From Beijerinckiaceae bacterium (lineage in GTDB: Bacteria; Pseudomonadota; Alphaproteobacteria; Rhizobiales; Beijerinckiaceae): 55,883 bases of DNA. Below, in pieces: positions 8,313 to 17,926 of this stretch. Numbering within the stretch: the first letter of the stretch is position 1; every line of letters starts with the position of its first letter. The notes beneath the pieces are model-generated. The model searched no databases, was not told where the DNA came from, and saw only the letters and a program-made list of their open reading frames with translations. The stretch is taken from assembly GCA_947453205.1 (NCBI GenBank), contig CANGFT010000002.1, positions 1-55,883 on the forward strand, in the 5' to 3' direction. The translations under genes were made by a program, and so were the position numbers.

Positions 8313-9146
8313 GTGCAACATCACGCCAGCATGAAGGCCCGCCTCTTCTATATCGAGCTCGGCTCGCCCGACCCCGAGGCCCTCTCGCATTTCTATCGCG
8401 ACGCCTTTTCAGCGGAGGTCGAGGCTGTCGGCGGCACGCGCATCTGCCGTGGCCCCGATCGCTGCGTGATGATTTCGCCGGGCGCGGCGAAGACGCTGAA
8501 GTCGGCGGGCTATGCGGTTTACGATCCGGCCTGGCTCGACGGACTGATGGAGCGCCTGACAGAGGCGGGCGTGGCCCATGCGCGGACCTCGACGCCGATC
8601 TTCGAAGACGCGGTCGGCTTCGTCGACCCCAGCGGCAACCACATGTTCTTTGGCGTGCCCAGCTCCCATGCGCCCGCCACGAAGGGGCTCTCGGGCCGCA
8701 TCCAGCATGTGGTCGTCGCCACCCGCGACGCCGAAGGCATGGTGGATTTCTACACCCGCGTCGTCGGCCTCACCGAATCCGACCGCGTGCTTGATGGCGA
8801 GGGCGTGATGCGCACCGCCTTCATGCGCTCGGACCACGAACACCACAGCTTCGCGGTCTTTCAGGCCTCCGAAGACCGTTTCGACCATCATTGCTATGAG
8901 GCGACGGACTGGAACGCGATCCGCGACTGGGGCGACCATTTCGCCGACCTGCGCGTGCCCGTGAAATGGGGGCCGGGGCGTCATGGTCCGGGCGATAACC
9001 TCTTCCTCTTCGTCCATGACCCCGATGGGAACTGGGTGGAGATTTCAGCCGAGATCGAAGTGGTGGCGCCGGACCGGCCGCGCGGGATCTGGCCGCATGA
9101 AGAACGCACCCTCAATTCCTGGGGCTCGGCGCCCTTGCGCAGCTGA
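8313..9146 (+). CDS. Extradiol ring-cleavage dioxygenase, VOC superfamily (type I)
   Basis: About 277 residues with two VOC modules (YIELGSPDPEALSHFYRD, then IQHVVVATRDAEGMVDFYTRVVGL). Candidate Fe(II) ligands of the C-terminal module are the His in IQHVVVAT, a His in FDHHCYEATDW and the Glu in GNWVEISAEIE, the 2-His-1-carboxylate triad of type I extradiol enzymes. The family opens catechols between or beside the hydroxyls. It follows the flavin hydroxylase by 13 bases. GTG at 8313 is preferred because AGGGAGGTGA ends just before it; GTG 8307 and ATG 8331 are alternatives. It is convergent with PBP1A, only 4 bases away. Confidence 0.87.
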   Translation: MQHHASMKARLFYIELGSPDPEALSHFYRDAFSAEVEAVGGTRICRGPDRCVMISPGAAKTLKSAGYAVYDPAWLDGLMERLTEAGVAHARTSTPIFEDAVGFVDPSGNHMFFGVPSSHAPATKGLSGRIQHVVVATRDAEGMVDFYTRVVGLTESDRVLDGEGVMRTAFMRSDHEHHSFAVFQASEDRFDHHCYEATDWNAIRDWGDHFADLRVPVKWGPGRHGPGDNLFLFVHDPDGNWVEISAEIEVVAPDRPRGIWPHEERTLNSWGSAPLRS

Positions 9147-9150
9147 GGGG

Positions 9151-11520
9151 TCAGCCGCCGAAGAGCCGCTCAAGCGCGGTCTTCGGCTTGCCCTGCGGAA
9201 TGGACGCGGGCGGCAGCAGATCATTCTTGTCCTCGACGACCGCCTCGCGCCGTGGCGCGGGAACGGGCGCCTGCGCCTGCCTTGGCGGCGGGGTCTGGGC
9301 CTGCGGCGCAAGAGCGGCTGTCGGTGGGCGCGCCGCCGGAGCGGGCGCGGCGATGGCGGCGGGCGGCGGGGCCAAAGGCGCTGCGGGGGCCGACATATCC
9401 ACCGGCGGAACGGGCGGGGGCGCGCTCGCCTGCGGCCCCCCATCGCGCCACACGCCGCCCGGCAGGGGCGCGGGCGGGACATTGCGCAGGGCCTCGCGCA
9501 TGAACCGGCTCCAGATGTCCACGGGCAGATTGGCCCCCGAGGCGCGCTTCGTGGTCGAACCATCGTCATTGCCGAGCCAGACCCCCGCCACAAGCTGGCT
9601 GGTGTAGGCCACGAACCAGGCGTCGCGATAATCCTGGGAGGTGCCCGTCTTGCCCGCCGCCTGCCATCCCGGCAGCTCCGCCTTTTTCGCGGTGCCCGTC
9701 AGCAGGGTCTCCTGCATCATAGCGTTCATCATCGCGACATATTGCGGCTCGATCACCCGGCCGAAGCTCGATCCCTTGCGCTGGTAGAGCAGCTTGCCAT
9801 CGGCCCGCTTCACCCGCGCGATGATATGGGGCTGCACGCCGATGCCCCCATTGGCGAAGGGCGCATAGGCGTTGACGAGTTCGAGCGGCGTGACCTCGGA
9901 GGTGCCGAGCGCGATGGAGGCGTCGGGCCGCAGGTCGGAGGAGATGCCCAGACGGTGGGCGGTGGCGATCACCGTCTTGGGGCTCAGCTCCAGAGCAAGC
10001 CGCACCGCGACCGTGTTCAGCGACATGGACAGGGCGCGGGTCAGCGTCACCGAGCCCTGATAGTCATGGGTGGAGTTCTCGGGCCGCCAGCCCTTCAGAT
10101 TGATGGGCGCATCCTCGCGCAGGCTGGTCGGGGTGAGCCCCTTCTCCAGTGCGCTGAGATAGACGAAGGGCTTGAAGGAGGAGCCGGGCTGGCGGCGCGC
10201 GGCCACAGCGCGGTTGAACTGGCTCTCCGCATAGTTGCGCCCGCCGATGAGGGCCTTGATCTGGCCGCTCATGTCGATGGCCACCAGCGCGCCCTGCGTG
10301 ACGCCGAAGCGCGGACCTTTCTTCGTCAATTCATCGGTCAGCGCCGCCTCGCCCGCGCTCTGCATGGCGCTGCTCAGCGTGGTCGTCACGACGATGTCCT
10401 CGTCGATGGCGCCGAGCGTGTCGTTGAGCACGTCCATCACATAATCGGCGGCGTAATTGACCGAGCCTGCGCCGCGGGGCTGCGCGGCCTGTCCGGGATT
10501 GGCGAGCGCCAGCTGGCCCATGCTCTCGGTGATGAAGCCCTCGCGCACCATGGCGAGGATGACCTGCATGGCGCGGTCGGCGGCGCCATTGGGATTGCGG
10601 TTGGGGGCGAGCTTGGTCGGCGCCTTCATGAGGCCCGCGAGGATCGCCGCCTCCTGCAGCGTCGCCTCCGCCGCGCCATGGCTGAAATATTTGCGGGCGG
10701 CGGCCTCGACCCCATAGGCGCCCGAGCCGAAATAGACGCGGTTGAGATAGAGTTCGAGGATCTGGTCCTTCGAATAACGGCTCTCCAGCCAGAGCGCGAG
10801 GATCGCCTCCTGAATCTTGCGGGAAATCGTGCGCTCCTGCGTCAGAAAGAGGTTCTTGGCGAGCTGCTGGGTGATGGTGGAGCCGCCCTCCATGCCCCCG
10901 CGCTTCAGCACATTGCGCAGCACCGCGCGGCCGATGCCCAGGGGGTCGATGCCGAAATGCGAATGAAAGCGCCGGTCCTCGATGGCGATGAAGGCCTTGG
11001 GCAGATAGGGCGGCAGGTCCGCGATCCGCACAGCCGCCCCGCCGGTGTCGCCGCGGTTGGCGAGCAGCGTCCCATCATCCGCGTGGATCGCGATGTTGGG
11101 GGGGCGCTTGGGCACGGTGAGTTGGTCGATGGCGGGCAGTTGTCCCGCATGCCAGGCGATGAGCGCGCCAAGGCCGATGACGCCCCAGACGCAGAGGACC
11201 GCGCCGTAATAGACGAGGGCTCCCAGAAACGAGCGGCGCGGCTTGCCCTTCGCCTTCGTCTTGCGCGGCGGGGCTGTTTCTTTCTCGGGTTCCTGATCGT
11301 CGACAGGCCCACCCTTGCGCCTGCTCTTGAGCGCGTCGGGGGCCAGATCGGGCGCGGGGCCGCCCTGTTCGAAGAAAGGCTCGACGCGCATGGCGCCCTT
11401 GCGCCTGCGGATATGTTCGGGGCGATCCTCGGGGTCGATCCGCACTTCGTCGGCGCGCGCCTTGCGGGGGCCCGCCAGTTTGGGCTCGCGTTTTTTGCTG
11501 AACCAGCTCTCGCCGCCCAT
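9151..11520 (-). CDS. Penicillin-binding protein 1A (bifunctional transglycosylase/transpeptidase)
   Basis: 789 residues. A basic cytoplasmic tail of about 97 residues precedes one membrane anchor (about 98-121). The GT51 domain has catalytic Glu181 in IAIEDRRFHSHFGID and the EGGSTITQQLAKN motif. The transpeptidase domain carries S447-x2-K450 (SSFK), S500-L-N502 and K624-T-G. The C-terminus from about 690 is a Pro/Ala-rich, low-complexity periplasmic tail. The protein polymerises and crosslinks peptidoglycan. The cytoplasmic tail is long for E. coli PBP1A but usual for rhizobial homologues. Monocistronic in appearance, with no ribosome-binding oddity. Confidence 0.95.
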   Translation of the reverse strand: MGGESWFSKKREPKLAGPRKARADEVRIDPEDRPEHIRRRKGAMRVEPFFEQGGPAPDLAPDALKSRRKGGPVDDQEPEKETAPPRKTKAKGKPRRSFLGALVYYGAVLCVWGVIGLGALIAWHAGQLPAIDQLTVPKRPPNIAIHADDGTLLANRGDTGGAAVRIADLPPYLPKAFIAIEDRRFHSHFGIDPLGIGRAVLRNVLKRGGMEGGSTITQQLAKNLFLTQERTISRKIQEAILALWLESRYSKDQILELYLNRVYFGSGAYGVEAAARKYFSHGAAEATLQEAAILAGLMKAPTKLAPNRNPNGAADRAMQVILAMVREGFITESMGQLALANPGQAAQPRGAGSVNYAADYVMDVLNDTLGAIDEDIVVTTTLSSAMQSAGEAALTDELTKKGPRFGVTQGALVAIDMSGQIKALIGGRNYAESQFNRAVAARRQPGSSFKPFVYLSALEKGLTPTSLREDAPINLKGWRPENSTHDYQGSVTLTRALSMSLNTVAVRLALELSPKTVIATAHRLGISSDLRPDASIALGTSEVTPLELVNAYAPFANGGIGVQPHIIARVKRADGKLLYQRKGSSFGRVIEPQYVAMMNAMMQETLLTGTAKKAELPGWQAAGKTGTSQDYRDAWFVAYTSQLVAGVWLGNDDGSTTKRASGANLPVDIWSRFMREALRNVPPAPLPGGVWRDGGPQASAPPPVPPVDMSAPAAPLAPPPAAIAAPAPAARPPTAALAPQAQTPPPRQAQAPVPAPRREAVVEDKNDLLPPASIPQGKPKTALERLFGG

Positions 11521-11625
11521 GGCGTCCGATCAACTCCGCACATCACCGCAGGCCGGTTTCCCGGCATGCGGTTTATGGGAGCTTAAATCGGGCCGATTAA
11601 AGGCCGGTTAAGCCCGGAATCGTCC

Positions 11626-12312
11626 TTACTTGGCCGCCGCCATGCCATCGAGATGGGCGATGACGTCGGCCACATGCATCACGTCGGCATATTTGTGATG
11701 GAGATCGAAGAGGTTGACCTTGTGGCTCAGCATCGAGCGGTCATAGGTGCATTCCTCGACCAGCACATTGTGGAAGCCGTAGGAATAGGCGTCGACCGTC
11801 GAGGCGCGCACGCAGCCAGAGGTGCTTTCGCCGCAGATGATGAGGCTTTCGACCTTGAGCCTGCGCAGATGGGCGATGAGCGGCGTGCCGAAGAAGGCGG
11901 AGGCGCGCTCCTTGTAGATCACGAGATCGCCGGGATGGGGCGCGAACTCCTCCTTGATCCCATAGACGTCCTCGACCTCGCGGCCCATGCGCCGGTTGGT
12001 GGAGTGAACGCCCGCCGTGTCGGCGTGGCGGGTGGAATAGATCACGGGGATCCCCGCCTTGCGCGCGGCGGCGAAGAGCCTTTGCGTGGGCTCGATGGCC
12101 CTCCAGGCGTTCTCGCCGCAGGAGCCGGAGAATTCACGGTTCACTTCGAGCACCGGGCGATTCCCGCCCTGATAGGCCTTGTTGTAGAGGTCGATGGCGA
12201 GGATCGCCGGGCGCGGGCCCACGAAAATGTCCCGGCGATAGGCGCTGTAGATCTCCAGAAGCTCGTCGTTGACGATGTCTTTCCAGCAGTAGTCTTCGAA
12301 CTTGTCGGTCAT
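11626..12312 (-). CDS. Isochorismatase-family cysteine hydrolase
   Basis: About 228 residues. The Asp-Lys-Cys triad of the family is complete: D41 (ILAIDLYNK), K134 (VIYKERASAF) and C167 (GESTSGCVRAS). This arrangement is used by N-carbamoylsarcosine amidase, N-formylmaleamate deformylase and related amidases. The ATG at 12312 is chosen over the longer start at 12339 because AGGAAA lies 7 bases upstream and family N-termini begin near MTDKFEDY. It lies 23 bases after a dienelactone-hydrolase-like gene, so the two probably form an operon. A role in aromatic or N-heterocycle breakdown is inference. Confidence 0.87.
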   Translation of the reverse strand: MTDKFEDYCWKDIVNDELLEIYSAYRRDIFVGPRPAILAIDLYNKAYQGGNRPVLEVNREFSGSCGENAWRAIEPTQRLFAAARKAGIPVIYSTRHADTAGVHSTNRRMGREVEDVYGIKEEFAPHPGDLVIYKERASAFFGTPLIAHLRRLKVESLIICGESTSGCVRASTVDAYSYGFHNVLVEECTYDRSMLSHKVNLFDLHHKYADVMHVADVIAHLDGMAAAK

Positions 12313-12335
12313 GGGTCTTTCCTGATGATGAGGGA

Positions 12336-13154
12336 TCACTCGTAGCGGACGTTCTTCGAGAAGTCATAGTTCGGCGACAGCGCCGCCTTGAAGCTCTGCT
12401 CGATGAAGGCGCCATCGGCCTTGGGCGCGAAGACGCGGGCGAGGAAGGCGCGCTGGGTCGCCCAGGCGGCCTCCGCCTGTTCGCGGCGATAGCGGCCGGG
12501 CATGGTGTCGTTGAGCCAGCCATGGGGCGCGCCGCCGAACATCTCGACATGGAAGGTCTTGCCGGTGCGCTCGAGCGCCCCGCGCAAACGGCGCACATGG
12601 TCGATGGAGATGATGTGGTCGCCCTCGCCAAACATGCCGAGCACCGGGCAATCGGCCCGCTCGATCAGCGTGTCGAGGCCCACGGGGAAGCGCTCGTTCA
12701 CCTGCCACTCCCGCTCCTGCGCCGCGCCATACCAGACGAGCGCCGCAGAAATCTTGCGATGGGCCGCCAGCACCAGCGGATGGCGCCCGGTCTGGCACAC
12801 GCCCATGGCCGCGATGCGCGAAAGGTCGGCCTGGGGGACATCGGCGAGCGCCGCGATGGCCGCCTCCATATAGCCGAGCGATTCGGGGTCGGTCATGTCA
12901 TAGCCGACGTCGCCCCGGTGCAGCGCGTCCTGATCGGGATGTCTGAAGAAATAGTCGGCGGCGATGCAGACATAGCCTTCGCGCGCGTGGCGGCGGGCGA
13001 GGTCCATCGTATGAGGCACCAGCCCATAGCGTTCATGCAGGATCACGATGACCGGAACCTTTTGCGTCGTGTCGGGCGCGGCGATGAAGGCGGGCAGGCC
13101 TCCCGCGCAGGTCGTGGTCCAGGTCTTGATGTCGCCCGCCGTATTGTCCGCCAT
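12336..13154 (-). CDS. Dienelactone hydrolase family protein
   Basis: 272 residues, alpha/beta hydrolase fold. The DLH-type catalytic set is visible: E41 (ILHERYGL), nucleophile C120 (GVCQTG), D179 (GEGDHIIS) and H211 (GAPHGW). The family hydrolyses dienelactones in chloro-aromatic and hydroxyquinol pathways, but many members act on other esters or lactones. The ATG at 13154 has AAGGAAA just upstream; the longer frame to 13211 adds 19 unsupported residues. It is followed by the cysteine hydrolase and preceded by yhaN in the same direction, but is functionally unrelated to it. Confidence 0.87.
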   Translation of the reverse strand: MADNTAGDIKTWTTTCAGGLPAFIAAPDTTQKVPVIVILHERYGLVPHTMDLARRHAREGYVCIAADYFFRHPDQDALHRGDVGYDMTDPESLGYMEAAIAALADVPQADLSRIAAMGVCQTGRHPLVLAAHRKISAALVWYGAAQEREWQVNERFPVGLDTLIERADCPVLGMFGEGDHIISIDHVRRLRGALERTGKTFHVEMFGGAPHGWLNDTMPGRYRREQAEAAWATQRAFLARVFAPKADGAFIEQSFKAALSPNYDFSKNVRYE

Positions 13155-13226
13155 GTCGTTTCCTTCCCAGATATTTTCACGGATTAAAGAGCATGGCGCG
13201 CGCTTCGTCAAAGCCTGCCCTGTGGT

Positions 13227-16200
13227 TCAGATCTCGATGAGGTCGAGACCCTCGCCCAGCTCCGCCCTTGCGATGTCGGCGACATGGCGGTGGTGGGTGA
13301 AGAGGACGCATTGCGCGTGCACGCCGACCTCCGCCAGAACCCGAAGGCCGTGGGCGGTGCGGGCGTCGTCGAAACTGGTGAAGAGATCGTCCGCGATGAA
13401 GGGCGCAGGCTCGGCGCGGGCGGCGTAATCCTCGACATAGGCGAGGCGCAGGGCGAGATAGAGCTGATCGCGCGCGCCCTCGCTGAGGCCCTCCACGGGA
13501 ACCTCCTCGCCATTGGCCCGCTGGCCGTGCAGAATCCGGGCGTCGTCCTCGCCGAAGGCCTCGCCAACGCCCGAAAAGGCGCCGCCGGTGAGGGCCGCGA
13601 ACAGGGCGCTGGCCCGCAGCATCAGGGGATCCTGCCGGGCGGCGCGGTGGCGCTCGAGCGCATCGTCGAGCATGGCGCCGGCGAGGCGCAGCACCAGCCA
13701 GGCCCGCCCGGCCTCCTGCATCTCGGCCTCGGCGTTGACCCGCTGCTGGCTGGCGGCCTCGGACCCGAGCCCCTGCGTCCACTCCTCGATCCTGCGCTCG
13801 GCGTCGCGGAGCTCGGAATAGGCGTCCTTCGCCTCCTGTTCGGAACGCTCGTCCTCCTGCGTCAGCGCGGCGAGTTCGGCCCTGGCGAAATCGGGGTTGA
13901 AATCCCTGAGGTCGGCGCGCGCCTGCCCCTCCGGCAGACCATCGGCCTGTTCGGCGAATTGCGACCGCAAGGCCGCGAGTTCGGCTGCGGTCTTGTCGCG
14001 TTCGGCGAGTTGGACCTGCAGGGCGCCGAGATCCTCGCAGGGCGGCAGGGCGGCGGCGATCTCGTCGCGGGCGAGGCTCGCCTGCGCCATGAGGGCCTGC
14101 GCCTTGCGCAGCTCCGCTTCGCAGGCGCCAAGGCGACCATTCAGCACCTCACGCCGGGCGGCGCCCGTGCGGGCGCTCGCGAGGCGCTCGTTCAATCGCT
14201 CGACGCCGGACCCGGGCGCGAGCGTGGAAAGATCAGGCGCCAGCGCGGCGAGAAGCGCCTGGGCGTCCTCCTCGAAACGGGCGATGTCGCGGCGCATGCC
14301 CTCGACGCGGCGCCTCAGCTGATCGCGTTTTTCGAGCGCGGCGGGCGTGAGGCGCCATATATCAAGCGCAGCCAGAGCCTGCGTGCCGTCGGCGCCCGGC
14401 GGCAGGCCGAGTCTGGGCAGGGCCGCACGCCAGCGCTCGGCCCAATCAGCCTCGCGGGCGCCCTGCGCCGCCAGATCGCCTTCGAGCTTGGCGATGCGCT
14501 GGGCGATGTCCTCGCGCTGGCGGGCCTGCGCGCGGGCGTCGTCCCAGGCGCCGGCGAGCTCCTGCAGCCGCGCCTCGACCCGCTGGGCCTGACGCTCCGC
14601 ATCGAGGCCGGGCAAGTCCGGCAGGCCGCAGCGCTGGGCGAGCGCCGCCAGAGGCGCCATGAGGCCGACGAGCCGCTCCTGCGCCTGCCTCGCGTCATGG
14701 CGCATGTCCTCCTGCCGGGCGTGACGGTCGAGGAGGCCATCGAGGGCCTTGCGCCAGGGGACCATATCGCGAGGGCTGAGCGGGGCGAGGCCGACAGGCG
14801 CCCACAAGGCCGCCCACGCGGCCGAAAGGTCTTCCACGGCGCCGATCTGCGCGGCGAGGCGCGCCTGCGTGCGGGCGAGGCTGTCCTCCTCCGCCGCCAG
14901 CTCCCGGCTTTGCGCGGCGAACTGGGCCACGCGGCCTGCGTCCAGCGCCGCGGCGTCGGCGAGGCGGTCCGCGCCCTCGCTGGCGCGCTCGAAACGGGTG
15001 ACGCTGGCGGCCAGCGCCGCGCCCTCAAGGGCGCCCGTTTCGGCAAAGAGGGTGGCGCGCAGCAGCGTCCATTCCGCTTCGCGCGCCGCGCGCTGGGCCG
15101 CGATCAGCGCGGGGGTGGGCACATCGCCGCCCGCCGCCAGCGCCTCGAGGCTGGCGCGCAGGGCCGCGATGCGCGCCTCGACGTCACGGACGACGCGCTG
15201 GCCATCGCGCGGCACGGCCTCGGCCTCATCAAACCGGCGGCTGAATTCGGCGATGGCCTCGGGCGAGGGCAAGGCGATCATGGCGAGACGCGGCAGGTCG
15301 GCGACCGGGGGCTGGAGGCGCAGGGCGTCGCGGCGCAGCGCCTCCTCCTCCCGCCGCAGGCTCGTCGCTTTCTGCCCGTGGTCGGCGACGGCCTTCAGCA
15401 CATCAAGCGCCCGCCATTGCTCGCGCAAGGGGGCGGGGTCGGCGACATGGGCGCGCGGATCGTCATGCGCCCCGAGCCTTGCGAGGCCGTCGCGCTCCTG
15501 CCCGAGGGTTTCTTCGAGGGCGGCGCGGCGCTGGGCGGATTGGCGCTCCTCGTCGGCAAGCTTGCGCAACAGCGCGAGGTCGCCGTCGCTGGGCTGCAGC
15601 TGCTCAAGGCTCTGGCCCGGCTTGAGCCCGAGGGCGCGGGCCTTGGCGTCGAGGTCGGCGTTGGCGGCGTCCTGCTCGGCGACGACGCGCGGCGACTGGG
15701 TCGCAGCCGCCTGCGCTGCGCCGATGCGCTGCACGAGGGCCTCGATGTCCCCGGCCCGTTCGATCAGCGCCGCATCGACGCTCAACCCTTCAAGGGCGAG
15801 CTGCGCCTCGGCGCGATCCCCCTCGGCCTTGCGCAACGCCTCCTGCGCGCGCTCAACCCCTGCGAGCGCCTGCCCCAGCCGCTCGGGCAGGCCCGGCGGC
15901 GTCTGCGGCAGATCGGCCTGCGCGGCGAGGGCCGCCTCCTGCGCCTCGATCTTGCGCAGCAGCGGGGCGAGGCGCATCAACCGCTCCATGCGCGCGCGGG
16001 TCATGCGGCGGCGCTGCGCAGCTTCTGCGAGCGCCTCCTGCCGCGCCTTGCCCTGCGCGATGGCCTCATTGAGCTTCTTGAGGCCCGCCGCGCGCAGCTC
16101 GTGATCGCCCACGGCCTTCTTCGCGGCCTCATAGCGGTCGCGCGCCTGATAGAAGCGGCGCGCCTGCGCCTTGTTCGGCGTAAAGACGCCCTCGGCCCTC

Positions 16201-16697
16201 GCCTCGATCTCCTTGCGGATGCGCGTGAGGCCGCGAAGGCCCGAGGCCGCCGCCATGAGGCTGGACCCCACCTCGCCGCGCGCCTGCATGAGCTCCTCGG
16301 CGCCCCTGCGCAGGCTCTCCGCATTGAGGCCGAAGGCGCTCGTGAAGATGTCGCGCGTCATCTGCCCGAGAAAGGGCGCGAGCGCGCCATCCTCGATCGG
16401 CTTTTCCGCGGGATCGAGCAGCGTGTTCTTCGTTCCCTTGCGCCGCAGGAAGGCGAGCCGCGCGCCCGCCCGCGACACGACCTCGCCGCCCAGCCGCAGC
16501 TCATTCGTCTTGAACCGGAAATCATAGGGCGTGCGCATGGGAAAGCCGAAGAGCAGATCGCCGACCGCCGCCAGCGTGGTGGACTTGCCCGCTTCATTGG
16601 CGCCCAGAACCACATGCAGCTTCGCGCCCTCGCGCAGAAGGATGCTGCGATCGGAGCAGGCGCCATATTTGAGGAGATCGAGACGGTTGAGGCGCAT
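13227..16697 (-). CDS. YhaN-type AAA ATPase (SbcC/Rad50-like SMC-family protein)
   Basis: 1156 residues. The N-terminal Walker A motif is GANEAGKST (32-40). A very long, Ala/Arg/Glu-rich coiled-coil region covers about residues 180-980. The C-terminal half has the ABC signature LSEGARDQLYLALRLA and a Walker B-like FIADDLFTSFD. This is the architecture of SbcC/Rad50 partners of Mre11-like nucleases, and the YhaN group is defined by this N-terminal block. Its start shares one base with the stop of the nuclease gene (TGATG), so the two are translationally coupled. A role in processing DNA ends or hairpins is inferred from the family. A large open frame on the opposite strand (13284-17012) is a composition shadow. 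Confidence 0.9.
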   Translation of the reverse strand: MRLNRLDLLKYGACSDRSILLREGAKLHVVLGANEAGKSTTLAAVGDLLFGFPMRTPYDFRFKTNELRLGGEVVSRAGARLAFLRRKGTKNTLLDPAEKPIEDGALAPFLGQMTRDIFTSAFGLNAESLRRGAEELMQARGEVGSSLMAAASGLRGLTRIRKEIEARAEGVFTPNKAQARRFYQARDRYEAAKKAVGDHELRAAGLKKLNEAIAQGKARQEALAEAAQRRRMTRARMERLMRLAPLLRKIEAQEAALAAQADLPQTPPGLPERLGQALAGVERAQEALRKAEGDRAEAQLALEGLSVDAALIERAGDIEALVQRIGAAQAAATQSPRVVAEQDAANADLDAKARALGLKPGQSLEQLQPSDGDLALLRKLADEERQSAQRRAALEETLGQERDGLARLGAHDDPRAHVADPAPLREQWRALDVLKAVADHGQKATSLRREEEALRRDALRLQPPVADLPRLAMIALPSPEAIAEFSRRFDEAEAVPRDGQRVVRDVEARIAALRASLEALAAGGDVPTPALIAAQRAAREAEWTLLRATLFAETGALEGAALAASVTRFERASEGADRLADAAALDAGRVAQFAAQSRELAAEEDSLARTQARLAAQIGAVEDLSAAWAALWAPVGLAPLSPRDMVPWRKALDGLLDRHARQEDMRHDARQAQERLVGLMAPLAALAQRCGLPDLPGLDAERQAQRVEARLQELAGAWDDARAQARQREDIAQRIAKLEGDLAAQGAREADWAERWRAALPRLGLPPGADGTQALAALDIWRLTPAALEKRDQLRRRVEGMRRDIARFEEDAQALLAALAPDLSTLAPGSGVERLNERLASARTGAARREVLNGRLGACEAELRKAQALMAQASLARDEIAAALPPCEDLGALQVQLAERDKTAAELAALRSQFAEQADGLPEGQARADLRDFNPDFARAELAALTQEDERSEQEAKDAYSELRDAERRIEEWTQGLGSEAASQQRVNAEAEMQEAGRAWLVLRLAGAMLDDALERHRAARQDPLMLRASALFAALTGGAFSGVGEAFGEDDARILHGQRANGEEVPVEGLSEGARDQLYLALRLAYVEDYAARAEPAPFIADDLFTSFDDARTAHGLRVLAEVGVHAQCVLFTHHRHVADIARAELGEGLDLIEI

Positions 16698-17926
16698 CAG
16701 CGATCCTCCCCCTGCGCGGCGCGCTCCAGCAGCAGCGCGCGCGCCTGCGCCATGAGCGCCGGCGCCTCCGCCATGTCGAGCCCGAGCGCGGCGCCGGATG
16801 ATTTTGACGCCAGCATCGCCATATCCTCGCCAAGGCGGCGCATCAGGGCCTGTTCATCGGCGCCTGCGAGCAGCGCGTTCAAATCGATCCCCGCGAGATC
16901 CTCTCCCGCGGCGGAGGCGACGTCGCGCGTCTCGATGCGCAGCTTCTCGATCCAGATGTCTTCGGCGTTCTGCTGGGCGGCCGCCAGCGCGTCGTCCGCG
17001 AATTGCTCCTGATCGGCGAGCAGCGCGCGGTGGAGAGCGGTCGCGCCGGTGAGGCGCAGGCGCGCCGCCACAAGCCGCCCCTCAGCCTCGCGCGCGACCG
17101 GCGCGAAGGCCTCAGCGACAGCGCGCAGCAGGGCCTCCTTGCCGTCATGGGCGCTGGCGTCGACGACGACTTCAGCCCAGCGCGCCTGGTCCGTCACGAT
17201 GCGGCGCAACTCGCGCACGCGCCCGTCCTGCACATCAACGAACACCCCGCCCTTGGCGCCGCATTCCCGGATGCTGCGGCCCTGCAGATTGCCGGGATAG
17301 ACGATGTGCGGAAAGGCCTGCAGCACCTCGAACTGATGGACATGGCCGAGCGCCCAGTAGTCATAGCCCCGCGCCACAAGATCCCCAGAGGAACAGGGCG
17401 CATAGGAGGCATGGCCGGGCCTGCCGTCGCAGGAGGTGTGGAGCATGCCGATGTTGAAATAGCCCGCGACGGGATCGGGATAGGTCGGCGCCCAGTTCTC
17501 GGTCTCCTCGCGCTCCAGAAAGCTGCGGCCGTGGATGGCGACCCGCAGGGCCTCGATCCGGTGCGTCTTCGCCCGCTTCACCGGGAAGGTCGTCACATTG
17601 TCCGGCAGGGTGATCTCTTTGGTCACGACATTCTTGGCGTCGTGATTGCCGTGGATGATGAAGACCGGGATCGCCTCGCGATGCAGCCGCGACAATTGCC
17701 GGGCGAAGAAAAGGCCGATGGCCGTATCCTTCCACTCGCCGTCATAGACATCGCCGGCGATGACGACGAAGGCGACGCGCTCCTCGATGGCGCGGCTGAC
17801 AAGATCGGAAAAGGCGGTGCGGCTGGCCTGCGCGAAACGCTTCGCGATGGCCTCGTCTTTCAGCGAGAGGCCCAGCAGCGGGCTGCCAAGATGCAGATCG
17901 GCGCAATGAAGGAAGGTGAAATCCAT
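16697..17926 (-). CDS. YhaO-type DNA repair exonuclease (SbcD/Mre11-like metallophosphoesterase)
   Basis: 409 residues. The calcineurin-type phosphoesterase motifs occur in order: FLHCADLHLGSP, AGDVYDG, HGNHDAKN, and GHVHQFEV. These coordinate the two metals of Mre11/SbcD nucleases. The ATG at 17926 (MDFTFLHCADLHLGS) matches the usual SbcD/YhaO N-terminus; an in-frame ATG at 17992 would add 22 residues of poor composition. It is the first gene of a two-gene unit with the yhaN-like ATPase. The divergent neighbour is dapB. Probably an end-processing complex, distinct from canonical SbcCD. Confidence 0.9.
   Translation of the reverse strand: MDFTFLHCADLHLGSPLLGLSLKDEAIAKRFAQASRTAFSDLVSRAIEERVAFVVIAGDVYDGEWKDTAIGLFFARQLSRLHREAIPVFIIHGNHDAKNVVTKEITLPDNVTTFPVKRAKTHRIEALRVAIHGRSFLEREETENWAPTYPDPVAGYFNIGMLHTSCDGRPGHASYAPCSSGDLVARGYDYWALGHVHQFEVLQAFPHIVYPGNLQGRSIRECGAKGGVFVDVQDGRVRELRRIVTDQARWAEVVVDASAHDGKEALLRAVAEAFAPVAREAEGRLVAARLRLTGATALHRALLADQEQFADDALAAAQQNAEDIWIEKLRIETRDVASAAGEDLAGIDLNALLAGADEQALMRRLGEDMAMLASKSSGAALGLDMAEAPALMAQARALLLERAAQGEDR

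Noticed and set aside
8983-11586. An 867-codon plus-strand frame opposite PBP1A, and similar ones at 19418-21886 and 21923-23119 opposite the grpE/glnD region
   Set aside because: Same composition artefact; the opposite-strand genes have complete catalytic motifs.
13284-17012. A 1242-codon open frame on the plus strand opposite yhaN/yhaO
   Set aside because: Antisense of a clear coding region with Walker and ABC motifs; the frame is open only because high GC removes stop codons. The translation is Arg/Gly/Ala-rich with no recognisable domain.
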